Both the position numbers and the translations under genes were made by a program. From Acanthornis magna (taxonomy: Eukaryota; Chordata; Aves; Passeriformes; Acanthizidae), in the NCBI GenBank assembly GCA_036785705.1, contig JAWUZG010000084.1, forward strand, positions 3,903,001 through 3,967,000: a DNA stretch of 64,000 nucleotides, written 5' to 3'. The notes below the pieces were generated by a model. It had not been told where the DNA came from and ran no database searches. It saw only the letters and a list, made by a program, of their open reading frames with translations. Of the stretch, positions 49,901-63,224 are shown in pieces (the stretch's first letter is position 1; each line of letters starts with the position of its first letter).

Positions 49901-52900
49901 ATCCCTCTCCTAATAAATCCCCACTCCTCTTAGATCTCAAATACCTCACTCTTCTACCTGCTTAGGTAAAGGTTTGCCGTGAGGATATATGCCAACCCCT
50001 TTATTCATCCCTTTATTCCAGAGTTCCACTGAACTTGTGTAAATATTCAGATAATTCAAATGAGACCACTGCCTCTCAAGTGATCACTTTTCACACCGAC
50101 TGCAAGTGGGGCACAAAAACAAGGGGAGATTAAATACTGTCCAGAGGCTCACACAAGGAATTATTGTCCAAAGCTGAGCCCTGGAGTCCAAAATCCATTT
50201 CAGATTTGCAGGAATCTCTCACGCAATTCCCTTGGGTGCTGAGTGTACAGGACACACAAAATGAAGGTATCTCTGATTTTACTACTACATGCTTAATTAA
50301 AGCCTGTTTGTATTTTGTAGAAAGGATATCAGAGTTTTGATTTATGAGTCTCAGATTTGTAGGAGCTGATATAAAAATGGGGCAAGGTTTTATATTTGCA
50401 GAGGCTGTTGCAGTACTGAGGCTTCTGTGACTGATGCAGGAAAGTGAATTTCTGAGACAGTCACTTGAAAAACACGTTTTTAAGTGGAATATAATTGCAG
50501 CATGTGCACTTTTAGCAGGTAACATGCAGGTGAATGAATATCTGCTTGCTCTGACTATCAAAATGCAAGCCAAGCTGCCGCTCTGAAAATCTTCATCTCA
50601 CAGCCTGCAAGGAAAGTCTGAGTCTCTTCACATGCTGATTTAGCTTGTATTTCTCTAATGAGGATTTTAATAGTTTTATTTTATACAGGTTTTTTTTTAA
50701 ATTTTGTCTACATATTTTGTGAAAATATCTACTTCCCTCTGAGACAGTCTTAAAAAAAAATCCTAGTCTTTCTCATGTGCTCTGTCACCTGCTTTTTTAA
50801 GGTGCATTCATTCGATCCTTTCAGTTAATACTAAACCTATCATCCAGTGTCAGGGAGCATCATAGTCCCTTTTCAGCTTGCCAATATAAGTCTAAATCTT
50901 TCTTCTTATTTTGTTGTTGTCCACCCAGTGAGATTGGTTTTAGGGCTTTGCTGTCACATTGCATGCACAAAGCACTCCTTCAGCTGGTGCTTGGAAACCA
51001 TTTGTATAAAATGTGTGGATGCATAATTTCTGATCCCACAGCATCAGTTCTTTCCTCACACTTTCCCTGCCTGCACACACCACCCACGTGCTCCTCATCT
51101 TCTGGCCTGCTCTGCCTCAGGAAAGCTCCCTTTGCCTCCTTCCCTGGGAATGGAAAAGGGACCACAGCCTCACTGGCCATGCCATCAGCGCTGCTCAAGT
51201 CCTACAGTCAGGATTTGCTCCAAAGGAATCCCTCTTTGTTCTTTTTGAAGTGCTTAAATAAATTCCATTGAGAAATCACAAACCCTCTCTTAAAATGAAT
51301 GCTTTCCAAGCGAGGTGATCGCGAGTAACAGCAATATTAAAATGCTAAATGCTTGCAGCAGGACACAATGTGCTTGCTTCCGTGAAGAATATGTGCTTCT
51401 TGAAGTGATTATGAAACAGTATTAAAGTGGACAGGTCTTTCCTTGGTGTGCTTTGACCATCAGTGGGTTTACACTGATTTATGACAGATAAAATCTAGTC
51501 AGTTTGACTTAGTGGAAGTGACTAATGCAGCAACTTTGATCCCTCCTCTCTGGATTTCAGTGTGTGAAGCAGAGGCAGCTCTACATTTAATTTAACAGTT
51601 CCAAATATGCTGTTGGCTTGCATTTTAAGCAAAGTACTTCATAAACACTTTGTAGTGTCGTTTAAATGAAAGTACTCCTTGGACATGTGGAAGTCTTTTG
51701 AAGAGAAGGATACCAATCTTGCCTCCTGGCTTCGGGCTGAGAGGTATGAAAAATGAAGAACACATATCAAGGCAAACTTCTCTAGGAAAGCACTGATTTC
51801 TGTAATTGTGGGCAAGCCAGAAATATGGCTATTCGGAGCACATCAAAACCCACTCTGGAAATTAATAGCATTTCCTAAAAATATGCCATTTGTCTCACTT
51901 TTTTCTGCAGAGAAATCATGTCTTAACCATGAATGTTTCTGCTAAATGAGATATTTGTTGCATTCAACAGGAACAAAAGAAAATACAAATACTAATGATT
52001 TTTTAAATCACTTGACTTAGCTATTTTTAACCCCTCGCAATCAATAGTTGACTTTTTCCGAATTCAGCAGAAATGTTTATACATTCCTAAGAAGCATCAG
52101 CTTCACTGGAAATAGCTATGGACCATATTGCTCTCCATATTTACGATTTTAAGACTTTTTTTAAAAAAGAATTCAAATCCTAGGGTCATTTGCCATAAGA
52201 CTTAGATGTTTTGTTACTCACAGACCGAGTGTGAAAACTTTTCTCTTTGCTGTCTGTACAAATCAGGCTAAGTGTGAGTTTGTATACCCCTCCCTCTGCC
52301 TTTGGCTTATTAGGGACTAGGGTTTGTACATGTTCTGCCGATGCTTTTGTCCATAAAATGTGTGCAAAACGTCTGATGGGGATAAAAGGATGAATGAAAA
52401 AATATCATCTCACAGACTTTTTTTCTGTGTAAAGATCTTTGTACTTTTTCAACTCCCCTTGTTCATGGCACTGCTGCAGCTGGGATGGTTTAGGGTTACA
52501 AGCAGGACAGCACTTATAGATGAGATGTTTTATTAGGAACATCTTGTTGCAGAGTTGGCAGAATTCATGTTTTAGATGCACAAGCCTTTCTACATCTTTC
52601 AAATCTGTAAGAAGAGCAGCAGCTTGCAAAGCTAAATGCATGAATACAGGTGCTCAGAGTGTAGTTAAGAGACACATGAACTAGAATATCTTTGAGGACC
52701 TTACCAGAGAGAGAAAGAGGTGGATTGCTTTGTAAGGACATGAAAAATGTATGGCTAGTACAGGGTTTGAGTCCTTTCAGTTTCCTGTTGCCATGTACTT
52801 ACACATACGTCAATTATATTTCTATTGACATTTTCCTGTCTTGCTTCTCTTTAAAAGACGGTATAGAAAATGAGTAATTATTACCTGTTTTGGGTTCTGG

Positions 52901-53019
52901 CACCCCAAGAGCGATAGACTTGGAAAAACCAGGTTCTTGGGATTCCAAAAGCAGCAAGGAGTGGATGAATTTTGTCATTAATTTTCCTGTACCTCAGATT
53001 CTTGATATGAAAACTCGTC

Positions 53020-53032
53020 TTTTTTTTTTTTT
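53020..53032 (+). repeat. poly-T tract
   Basis: An uninterrupted run of 13 T in intronic sequence, with no adjacent retroposon body recognised. Confidence 0.9.
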
Positions 53033-56000
53033 CATTTATGAAATGGATGAGACAATTTTGTCAGGGACAGCATCCTCAGTGATAAATAGGAAACAGGAAC
53101 TCATGACTGAGACACGGTGCATGCAGCAAATATGGCAAATATATGATATGAAGGGGTGATTAAAAACAACGTGAACTGACATCTTAATTCCTGATTGCTA
53201 TCCAGTCCCTCTGTTGAACGAGGCAAGGATTTGGAGGAAAGGGTCTGCAATCAAAGGCTGTTGTAAGAGGAGCATTTCTAATTTTGGAACACTTGACTTT
53301 CCAATTTGAGTAATGTTTATAACATCAGGTTTCAGTTTTTGATGAAATGGGATATTCAGTAGCGATGTAGAAAATCTTTATGTCAGTAGAAACTACAGAA
53401 AGGGAGAACATGGCATGGAGCTGCTGAGACCCAGGGCTCTGAGTGAAGGCTCTGCCTTTGGTGTTGTGTGTGTTGCTCTCTGACTTGAGAAGTCATCCTG
53501 CCAGCATCACCAAATAACGGAATTTTGTAATGGCAGTTTTTATTTCAAGATATCACTTTGTGAAAGGATCAGCTTGCTACTGCATATAGAGGAATGCTTT
53601 ACTAGATTAACCTCTGCTTCATTTTGCACACAAAATGATTACTGAATTCACAATTCCATGATATTATTTGTGAATTATCATTGCAAGATGTGTGAAAAAT
53701 AAAGGAACAGTTACGTATGAATTATGGAACCATTGCTATTAGGATATTGAAGTTTCACTCATTTTTTTACATCCCTAAGTGTCACTGTTTTTGGTTTTTA
53801 TGAGGATCACAGTATATTTTCTTAGTGTTTGTCAATGAAAATTATTTTTTTAGTGTTGAAACGAAATCTATTGCTTCTATGTTCTAAAGCTGGGATCACA
53901 AGTTTTGTGTTGGACTGGAGAGGTTGCTTTGCCACCGAGTGGTTTGCTCTCCTTCAGGCTTCTTATATATTAGAATCATTGCCAGGTGACATCAGATGTA
54001 TCTTTGTGAGAAGATCTTCAGGCTTACTAATACTTTATATTTCCATTAATTTCACTTTAATAAAAGTACCCATTTTCTTTGTTTATAATTGTCTTGATGA
54101 CCAGATGAGATGTAAAATCCCTTTTTTATCAGTTGAGGGGAATGCTGTTGTTAAGCAATCCATTGTATTGCAGAGTCTTGGGAGGACAGCAGCCTCCCCA
54201 CTCTGTCCAGGAGTACTCTGAGACCATTCCCCAAGAGCATCTTCCCACAGAAAACCTGACTTTGTGTGGCTTCCAAGTCTGGCAGGCCATTAAATAAGCA
54301 ATTATTGAGGAAAATCTCTAAAGTTCGTTGTGTTTTGACCTAACTGGCTGTCCATTTATAAGATTATTATGCCGTCCTTCCCCAAATAGTTACTCACTTG
54401 AGCTGCTCCCTCACCATCAGTCCTCCTTCATGCTGATCTCACTGCCTGTTGTAGATGAAACACCCACTACAAAGCTTCCACTTGTTTGGCATTTCCTTGC
54501 TTTTTCAGGACTTGTGTTGGAAAAAGCGTCAAGCGACCTCAAAATGTGTTATGGAATATTGTGTAACGGATATCACAGCTAAAGCCGTAAATCTGGAGAT
54601 TGTGTTTTTGTGGTAATTTGTTACAGGGCGGTCTGGTGGGAATGGTGAGATTGGGGGTGCCAGGGTGCAGAAGGGATGGCAGAAAAAGGGTGCCAGAACG
54701 AAATACAGCTCAGGACATGACGAGAAGGGACTTACCCAGGCTGAAACAAAGGATGTTTCAGTCAAAAAGGGAGTCACTGAGCTCTTAATCAAAAGGTAAT
54801 TGGGATTACTGGGAGTGGGTCTGAAGTGGGAGGGAGTATTCAAAGGTTTGGCAGGAGTTCGGCAGTGGGTGTGAGTCACAGTTCCAGCATGGGATGTATT
54901 TTTAGCCTTTACTCCTTATCTTTTCTCATTCTACAACAAATCAATGCACATTGGTGGCTCCAGTTGTCCCTTTTAACTCCAGCAGAGCTGTTGTGGTGAG
55001 GTGGGGCCTTGGGAATGGGACCCGCCTGGTGTCTCTGTTTGGGACAGGAGGGCACTGACCACTCTCAGCCCTAGAGCTCTTCAGTTTCCTTGTCCTGCTC
55101 TTTGTGATCTTTCCCTTCCCTCTCCAACCATCATGTGGAAAGGTGAGATGTAGCTGTGCGGGACCAAGCTGTAGTTTCTCCAGGCTTCTGGAGAGTCAGG
55201 CTGGAGGAATGAGCTGGTGTGATCCACAAGTGGCTCTTTGGAAGGAAGGAGAATTGGGCAAACTCCAGGATCAGAGAGTTTTTATAGCTTCTAATCCTCT
55301 CCTCTTTAGATGGAGAGGAGAAGATCTGCTCTGTGGATGTGTAGTCCAGGAATAAAAGTAATCATAACCCAGGGTTATCCTGGAAGTCAAATCACCATTC
55401 CACCTCACCTTATTTGTGACATTTTTGCATATGAAACTACTAATTGAAAAGGTAAAGAGATAATATTTAAAAGAATAAGCCTTTTTTTTTTTTGTTCTAT
55501 TTAGCTCAATCAAGCATTCAATAGACCATCCCCGCACCAAGGCGTGTTTAATGCCACTACTGAGAGCTTCAGGCTGTCTGCCTGAAACGTGGGTGATACT
55601 GCTATACTTTAAACTTCCAGTGACATTCCAGCACCTCTGGGTCGAAAATATTTGAATTTCCCATTTTTGTTTGAATTAGTAATACAGTGAAAACCCTACC
55701 TGGCACTGTAAAAAACACCTGTGCCCTACTGCAGGGCTGCTCTAGAGGCAAAAGGCAGAGGGGCTGCTCTTGGAATGCTGACAGTTCAGATTTGTATAAC
55801 CCCTTCACCTCAGGGTTTTGTGGTTTACTTTGGCCTTAAGTTGCTGAGAAAAATGTAAACCCTGGCCAAGGTGTGTTTGTGCTTCAGAGAGGAATGTTCT
55901 TAGGCTTTTGTGTGTGCAGAGCAGTCACTCAGCGTGCCCAAAATGAAATGACTTCCCTCCAGAAAAGCAGTTTCTGAAGTATTTCCTACTTTCTTGTATT

Positions 56001-58384
56001 GTTTTGCCAATACAAGTGGCAGATGATTTTTTAAATTGCTTTTAATTTGCTAAGGAATCACGAAGATGTATTAATGATGACGGGAAAACAAGCTTACTTC
56101 TGCCTAATGAGTTGGTGTGCATTATAAAACTGGCAAACTGAAAAGAAAGAACAGAGTTGTAATAATTTTCTTTTTAATTTTTCATATGCTTTACTTATTT
56201 TTCTTTTTTTTCAGGAATTTTAAGTGTTTTTCTCGGGTCCTATCAATCTGCAGTTGTCTGTGAGTCCATAGTAATGATATGCATGAGAAGTATGTGCATT
56301 ATATATGCTTTTGAATAAGTTACAAAAAATTGTGCTGCCATTTAGGCGGAAATATAGTATTGTAATTTGTATCACTTTGCTCTTTGACTGATACAAGCAA
56401 CACACAGCTTTTGGTTAGTCAACAAGGATCGGGAGGTGATAAACATAAATGTGCTCTCCCTTCTCAGTACCTAGAGGTTTGACCTGTCAACTTTCTTTGT
56501 CTTGGATCAGAGCAAAATTTGGGCTTCTGACTCTCACAGTTCCCTTTGATGTCGTTTTGGTGTAGTTGTTCTGCAGCACTCTGCTGTGGGAAGTTCTGTA
56601 GAAGCAGGTGTGTGAGCGTAAATGAGTCATTTAATGCAGGTTTTTACCATCCTGTGGCTACTTACACAGTTTGAAAAATAAAAGAATGGTTATTAACTAA
56701 TTGGAAAAGTGTGCTTTCCGTGTGCCCTGGGAGTGTGGATTATAAAGAAAATCCCTCGCACAGAAAATCTTTTTAATAATAACCTACTAAACCTCTTAGT
56801 GAGCTTCATCGAGGCAAGAAGGTGAGTTGCCCCTTGAGGAGGATTCACCTCCAGCCTTTCCGCTCCCGTAATTAGCTGCCTTGTTGGGAATGTTTGCCGT
56901 GGAATAGCTGAGGGCAGGGCTGTTAATCAGGAGAGGCAGGTGCTGTGCATGCTCTTCCAGGGTTACAGCAACACTGCTCACAGCCTGGAAAGAAACTCTT
57001 CCCTGGGCCATGGTCTCCTCTTCTCCCCCCAAAAGAAATGACCTGTTTTTAGTAAAGGCTAAATTTTCTGCTAGATTGAAGACATCAGGTTGTGTAGGCC
57101 AGGTCTGAGATAAAGGTGAGGTTTTACTGGTGTGACCTGATTTTCCTCACTTTTTTTCACTCCAGGCTCCAGGCTGATTTATGCCTGCTGAGGGTGCAGG
57201 ACCCATAGGTTTTGGCCAATCTGACAGCTCACTGAAGGGCTTCTGCTGATGCTTTAGGAACATATGTAGCATTTCAGTCCGGAAAAGTATCTGTCCTAGA
57301 GGAGAAATTTGTTTTGCAGCATGAACTAGCAGGGAAAAAATGGTCATTGCCGTGTGAAGCAGATGCTGTGGAGAGGCTGAGTTGCCTAGCTAGGCATGGT
57401 GGAAAAGAACTCCAAAACGTTTCTCTCCAGAGCCGTGTGAATTGTCCGGCTGTGACTTCACTCATGACACAGTGTTGGTTTTAATGTTAATCAAGACCTG
57501 CGGTGGAGAATAGACAGATGAGAGCACACCACAGAAAACAAACACCAACTCTCTCAAACCGGGCAGAATTACCAGAGCAAGTGGCTGGAGGGATGCACTG
57601 GTGTGTAAAGGCGTGTTTGGGCTCCTCTGGGTGTTTCAGGGGAACATTCCAGAGGCCTGGATGTGCATGCAGAGCTCTGTCCTTGTTATGTAAAGAAGAA
57701 ACTATTTTTTTTATCTTGTGGTTCTGGGTGAAATACGTATCTTATTCAGACCAAAAAAAAAAAAAGTGTTTGGGTAGGTAGGCAGGGAAATTGTCCCCCT
57801 TGCCCTGCTGCATGGTCAGCAAGCTTGCCATGACCACTGAAACCAGCTCAGGACTTGGCACAGGCTCCAAATTCAGACTGAGGGTCCAGGATGATGCCAG
57901 GTCATATGGCGTCAGCAGGGTGGAAACAAAGCCTGTCCTGTTTGTCTTCCAGTCGTAACTCCTTTTGTCTTGAGTGAGATCCTGAGAGGCATTTCTTCAT
58001 CTGCTGGCATTTGAGGAATTTAGGAAAATGTGTATTTTATGCCCTCTCTATTAGTGCTATGATGTTTTAATGAGCAGCCCCTGGGAATTGGTTCTGTGAC
58101 ATTAGTTCTGGGTGAATACTTTGTAAAATCTTGCCCCTCTGTGTGTGGAAAAGGTTGTTCTTGGTCTCGTTGGAAATGCAGCAAATTTGTTACATTACTG
58201 TTGGAAGAAAATATTTGTTTTCTCTCCGCCTTTTTGAAGAATGATCTGCTTTTATTTCTGGTGTACAAACGCATCTGTTTTCACAGTTTGTGGGTTTTTA
58301 ATAAATTGTGTCTAGAATGAGCATCCCAGTCAGAGAATTTAGATATGAAAGTGAGCATTATTTGGGCATCAGCAAGCTGCCTAT

Positions 58385-58690
58385 AAACCCCATTCCACCG
58401 CATGGAAGAGTGACCACAATCCAGCAATTTGTGGAGAGCTGCTGCCCGTGGGATGGGCTCATGTTGGAGAAGTTCCTGGAGAACTCTGATTTTGTTAGCA
58501 ATAAATTCAATTAATATCTTTAATTTGAGCCTGTTTTCCTGTGACAACATTTTATGAGTGATCTCTCCCAGACCTTATCTCCACCCTTGAACCCTTTGTT
58601 GTTATATTTTCTCTCCCTGTCCAGCTGTGGAGGGGAGTGGTAGAGAGGCTTTAGGGGGTGCCTGGGCACCTCTCTGGGTGTCTGTATTTA
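58385..58690 (+). mobile_element. avian LTR-like interspersed repeat fragment
   Basis: Ordered landmarks are GACCACAATCC, CTGCTGCCCGTGGGATGGGC, TGGAGAAGTTCCTGGAGAAC, AATAAATTCAATTAAT, GAGTGATCTCTCCCAGACC and TTTTCTCTCCCTGTCCAGC. A GGGAGTGGTAGAGAGGCTTT block and GGGCACCTC follow. This matches a repeat abundant in bird genomes that I associate with endogenous-retrovirus-derived sequence. The copy is degraded and has no coding capacity. The family name and exact ends cannot be fixed from memory. Confidence 0.7.
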
Positions 58691-59656
58691 ATGGTGACCC
58701 CTGGGAGCATCTCTAGTGTGTCCGTTGAGTTGGACTGAGGATGTTGTGCTTGGAAAAATAGTGCTCAGAGCCTTCCCACTGATCAGGGAGATAACCTGAG
58801 GGTCTATTGACTGCACAGCTTGCCCCTTTAATGATCCTTAGCAGCTTCTCTTATCGCTGTTTCCAATTCACTGCCGTGTTTAGCATCTGGCACTGCTGTT
58901 TGAATTTATCTAGAATTTGAGTTCAAATTTACACAGAACTGGGGTCTGTTTTGTTCTGTGTTGGGCCCATGGGTTGACTTAAAACATCAATCTCAAGCCC
59001 TTATCTTCCCTCACGCATCTTCTGGAGAAACCAAAGACTTTGTAAGGCACTGTAGGATAGAGAGTACTTTGGGGGCCAGGCTCTCAGGGGTGCTGGGAAT
59101 CCTCTCATTCCTCTCCTCAGCTGAGTTTTTTTGGTTTTACTCCAGACAAACCAGAAAAAAGTATTTTGTTTCACATTAATTTCATCAGTATCTCCATTTT
59201 GAATCAATCTGCCTTCTCACAAGGGTTTCAGATTGGAGTGCAACAAAATATTTAACTGAATCTTCATTTTATTTACATTCAGATTACTTATTCTCTAAGC
59301 AGGTCTAAAAAAAGAATGTTTTATTTGAAAATGATAATTTAAAATACTCTATTTTCAGGAATATTTCCTTGTAAGGTTTTTCTTTTTAAATCAATTTGCT
59401 TTAGTAGCTTAGGTAATTTACCTGCCTTCTATCTAATTTTAAATAGTTCCATTAAAAATTCATTCCTATTGTCTCCAGCTGGATTGGAATAATTCTCTGG
59501 GTTTTCTTCTGCCCTGATTTTAGTTCTAGTACCATTTAGACCAGCAAATGCTTGGAAATCAGATGTATTCATTTCCACAAACTGGTAGTCAGTGTTAAAT
59601 TTCACCTTTCTAAGAAATATTAAGTTATCTCCCCAAAGAGGTGATGTACCCAGGCC

Positions 59657-59671
59657 TTTTTTTTTTTTTTT
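59657..59671 (+). repeat. poly-T tract (15 T)
   Basis: A homopolymer between CAGGCC and AAAGGG. Confidence 0.9.
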
Positions 59672-59932
59672 AAAGGGTAAAAAAACTCTGTAAAACCACT
59701 TGGAAAAGATGACACAATATATAAAATTTTATTTCTAAAATTCATCTTTAATTTACTTTTTATTTTTGATAGGGCAGATCACAGAGGGCAGGTGTCCAGA
59801 CTCTGCATGAAAATGTTGATTGCTGTGTGCCTGGCAGCTTGCAAATGCCAAGTGCTTATTAGATGTTTATGAATTTATTTTCAGACACTTCAGCTGATGA
59901 GTGGCTTGCAAACTGAGCCTCTTTTTTGAGCA

Positions 59933-59966
59933 ATATATATATGTGTGTGTGTGTGTGCGTGTGCAT
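59933..59966 (+). repeat. compound (AT)n(GT)n microsatellite
   Basis: An AT run (59933–59941) passes into a GT run with one GC interruption, ending near GTGCATG. It is probably length-polymorphic. Confidence 0.9.
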
Positions 59967-60073
59967 GTAATTACTCTTCCTACACTGTCAAAATCAATGA
60001 GCCAGGTTTCAAGGCATCAAGATCGACTTGAGCGAGCTGGGATAATCTAAAACAAGTAGAAAAACTTCAAAAC

Positions 60074-60129
60074 TTTTTTTTTTAAAGTTTTTTTTTTTTT
60101 TTTTTTTTTCTTTTTTTTTTTTTTCCTTT
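60074..60129 (+). repeat. interrupted poly-T tract (~56 bp)
   Basis: Three long T-runs are separated by AAAG, C and CC. The reverse strand would be an A-rich tail, but no element body is recognisable next to it. Confidence 0.9.
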
Positions 60130-61648
60130 TTAAATGCTGTTCTTATTCTGCCAGACACCCCCCTGGGCAGTTTGCCCTTTCTTTGGATCACGGATGTGTG
60201 TTCCATCCCCTCACATCGCTGGGTGCTCTCTTCTCTCTGCCATCACTTTTCCCCTTGCTACCTTCCAGCTGTCGTCTCCTGAGCCCTTTTCCACAGGCTC
60301 TGGAGCATTTCAATATTTCTCAACTTTAGTGGTGGTATTTTTCATGGGAGTTTGGCTGCTCTCTCCCTCTGAAGTACCAGAGGGTTTCAGCCCCCATGTT
60401 AACAACTGGGATTTGCAGCTCTTCATCTGGGCTTTGTGGAGCTGGTAGGAGGAAGAAAAAACCCCAAAAAGAACTTACAAAGCTCCTGGAACTGGGATAA
60501 ATCTCTGAGGATCCTTCCTATTGTGTTAAAGGGTTTATGTATTTCATGAGCTGGAGACCAAGCTACCATATGAATCTTTAATGCATGGAATTTTAAATTG
60601 CTGTTTAGTGAACTCATTTTAGAGGGATGGTGAGAAGAAATCCCACTGGAATGCAATATTGTTAATTCTAGCTTCCTCTCCCTGTATTTTCATTTTCTTA
60701 GAAACTAATGTGTCTCTGCTCAGCAGCAAATATACTTTAGGCCAAATAGCTGAAATGCACTTATTTAGGGGGTCTTAATTTTGGGACAGGAAACACAAAT
60801 TTAGCTATCTTTGTGAAAAAGGATGAAACTCTCTGGTCGCTGCATAATCAGCAGATGTTCCTGGGATATACAGCTCAGGAAAGCAGGTTGCTCTGTTTTG
60901 GTGGCATTTAGTCCACCAAATTTGTAAATGTTGCTGTAAATAACTAAATAAAATTGCTGAAGGGGCAGGCCTTGGACGGTTTCCCTCTGACACGTCACAC
61001 AACACTGTCACTGTTTCCCAGGTTGGTCCCTACATGCATTGCGAATATAGGAGGAAGGAAGGAAGGCTGGCTGGGCTCGGAATTTTGTGATGTTTTTGTA
61101 CAACCTCCTCCTTCCCACGGGGAGAATAAATATCTTCATAGAAAATACTGCACAGACCTACACATGCTCAGCACATCCTCCAAGTGAACATGTTCGTGAG
61201 TCAGTAATTGTGGGTGAACGTGGAGATGGGATTTGCCCCAGCAGGGAAATGATTTGCGTCAAGAGTGGGTTTGGAAAAGGTGTCCTGCGCACAGGGTCCA
61301 AACCACCACTCCAAACTTGGGTCTTGGTGAGGTCTGGGGTTCAGGGCAGCTTTCCTTGGGTGCCTGGCAGGCAAGGCCAGGTCTCAAACCCTTCTAGAGA
61401 GAGCAGAGAAGGTAGAAAGGGAAAATCAGTGGCCACAGGAAAGAAATGTTTGGGTGCTCAGTTAAAGTAGGGACTGGATATTTTGGATAGAAACTTCCTT
61501 GCTGGTGCTTTGACTCAACTGGATGTTGATGAGGTGGTTACACTGCAGGTAACCGAAGCAGCTCTACCTATATTATTCAATATGCAATAAAAAATCAAAA
61601 GAAACATTATTAATTATCTAGCTGAAAATGCAGTGGTGGTTTTTTTCC

Positions 61649-61674
61649 TTTTTTTTTTTTTTTTTTTTTTTTTT
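61649..61674 (+). repeat. poly-T tract (26 T)
   Basis: The longest uninterrupted homopolymer in the window, preceded by TTTTTTCC. Confidence 0.92.
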
Positions 61675-62838
61675 AAGAAATGGTTTGTCTGCAGAACAGC
61701 CTGCTTGTTGGATTGTGAGGGAGTTTGTAGCCAAGGAGCAGGTCATTGATCACGGAACACAGATTCCTCCTCTGCCTGTTTTCTAAGGGAATGGCGTTAT
61801 CTTAAGCATATTTGTCTAAGTGCTGCACTTTTTTTGGCATTATATCTTGCAAGTAGGGAGCAACATTATTCTTAGCACTGGTGCAAACCTTGCCCCAAGA
61901 TTTATTTGTCTCTGCTTAAAGAGACCACATTTTCCTGAAGAAACAGTGGGTCAGCAAGGAGTAATTGTGTTGTTAAATCCCTGGTGGCTGTTCCTCCAAA
62001 TCCCTCAGCAAACTTGGCTTGGCTCAGGTCAGCTCAGAGTCTGAATCAGTGCAGAATGCCTGAACTCTTACTGAAGACTAAATACGCCAATTTATTTTTA
62101 ACCTCAGAGCCCTTTGCCACACTGAAGGGACCCACTGGAAGATATTTTTTGCCTCCCAAATGCCTTTTTCACTTAGCTGGCTGTGGTATTTCTTGGATGA
62201 CTGGAATGCAGTACCTCAAGGCACGTTGTGTGATACCAAGTGCAGTGTGACAGCATGACTAATGTGCATCTACAATTAAATAAAGTTCCTGAAGATTTAT
62301 TTTTTCATATGATAGTGCCAGGAGATTTCAAAGACTTTGATGTTGACAGTTACAGTAATTGCACAGCATCCATTCTGGTGCTCTTGGTAAATTAGATTTC
62401 CTGAATTTGCCTTAGCAGAGGTGCAGTACACGTAATTTCAACCTGTAGTCTGTAATCTACCCAATTTTGATCTACTGAGTATCAAATTTAAATTGGGGAT
62501 TCATTTTCTGACTGGATTACTTGCAAATACATACTACACTTCATTACTGATTCTTCACATATCTCATTTCATATGTACCTGAGAATGAAGGTGGATAACA
62601 GAATAGCTTACAAAAGTGCCTACAAAAAAGGAAGGAAATAAAGCTACAGACAGGAATTTAAATGAAAATTAATGTATTTCTCATTGGAATGCAGAAAGTG
62701 TGACTTGCCTGTAGGAATATCCATGTACTATTTCTGTTGCTTTTATACCTGTTTTGACTGGGTGTTTTCCCAGAAGACTCATTGTACTTTCCTTTTCTCA
62801 ATAGCCTTGAGTCCCTGGGAAAGCTGGGGACTAAAATT

Positions 62839-62853
62839 AAAAAAAAAAAAAAA
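62839..62853 (+). repeat. poly-A tract (15 A)
   Basis: An A-run followed by A-rich sequence to about 62,880. It could be a degraded retroposon tail, but no target-site duplication was seen. Confidence 0.85.
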
Positions 62854-63171
62854 GAGAAAAAGTAAAAATAATAAAAACAATTGATGATTTCCAGCATATT
62901 TGTATGGGGTTTTAAAAAATACCACAGACTTTCCAGAGCTCACAGGGTCTGAGAAGTCGTGGAGTGCTGGTGTGATTCACCCCTGCCCTGGAGCTCTTGC
63001 AGATGTTTGCAGCTGTGCAAAACAAGGTCAAAATGCTGCCAGATCAATCGATAAGTCTTTGTTCTTAAAAGGGATGGGTTTAAAAGCAGGAGCCAAGATA
63101 CTTTAGCACTTCCAGTCCCTTCCTGGGATAAGATGGCATTAAGTGACCAGAGTTAAGAAGAGCTTTATATT

Positions 63172-63224
63172 AACTTTAAAACTCAAGTGACAGGGCAAAA
63201 CTTTAAAACTCAAAACTCAGGGCA
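63172..63224. repeat. 26-bp imperfect tandem duplication
   Basis: Units 63172–63197 and 63199–63224 both begin AACTTTAAAACTCAA and end CAGGGCA. The middle bases differ (GTGA versus AACT). Confidence 0.88.

Larger units (their letters stand above)
43494..58384 (+). other. long first intron, distal part
   Basis: No exon was recognised. Open frames reach 147 codons (50130–50573, minus) and 130 codons (53829–54221, plus), without domain signals or splice support. Elements listed separately are the 27-bp inverted repeat (44454–45085), an imperfect duplication at 46858–46909, and homopolymer tracts. Confidence 0.6.

Noticed and set aside
50130..50573. 147-codon minus-strand open frame
   Set aside because: No recognisable domain, no biased composition and no splice or promoter context. 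Its length is within chance expectation for 41 kb of intron.
53829..54221. 130-codon plus-strand open frame with hydrophobic stretches
   Set aside because: The hydrophobicity follows from T-rich sequence. There is no conserved motif and no supporting signals.
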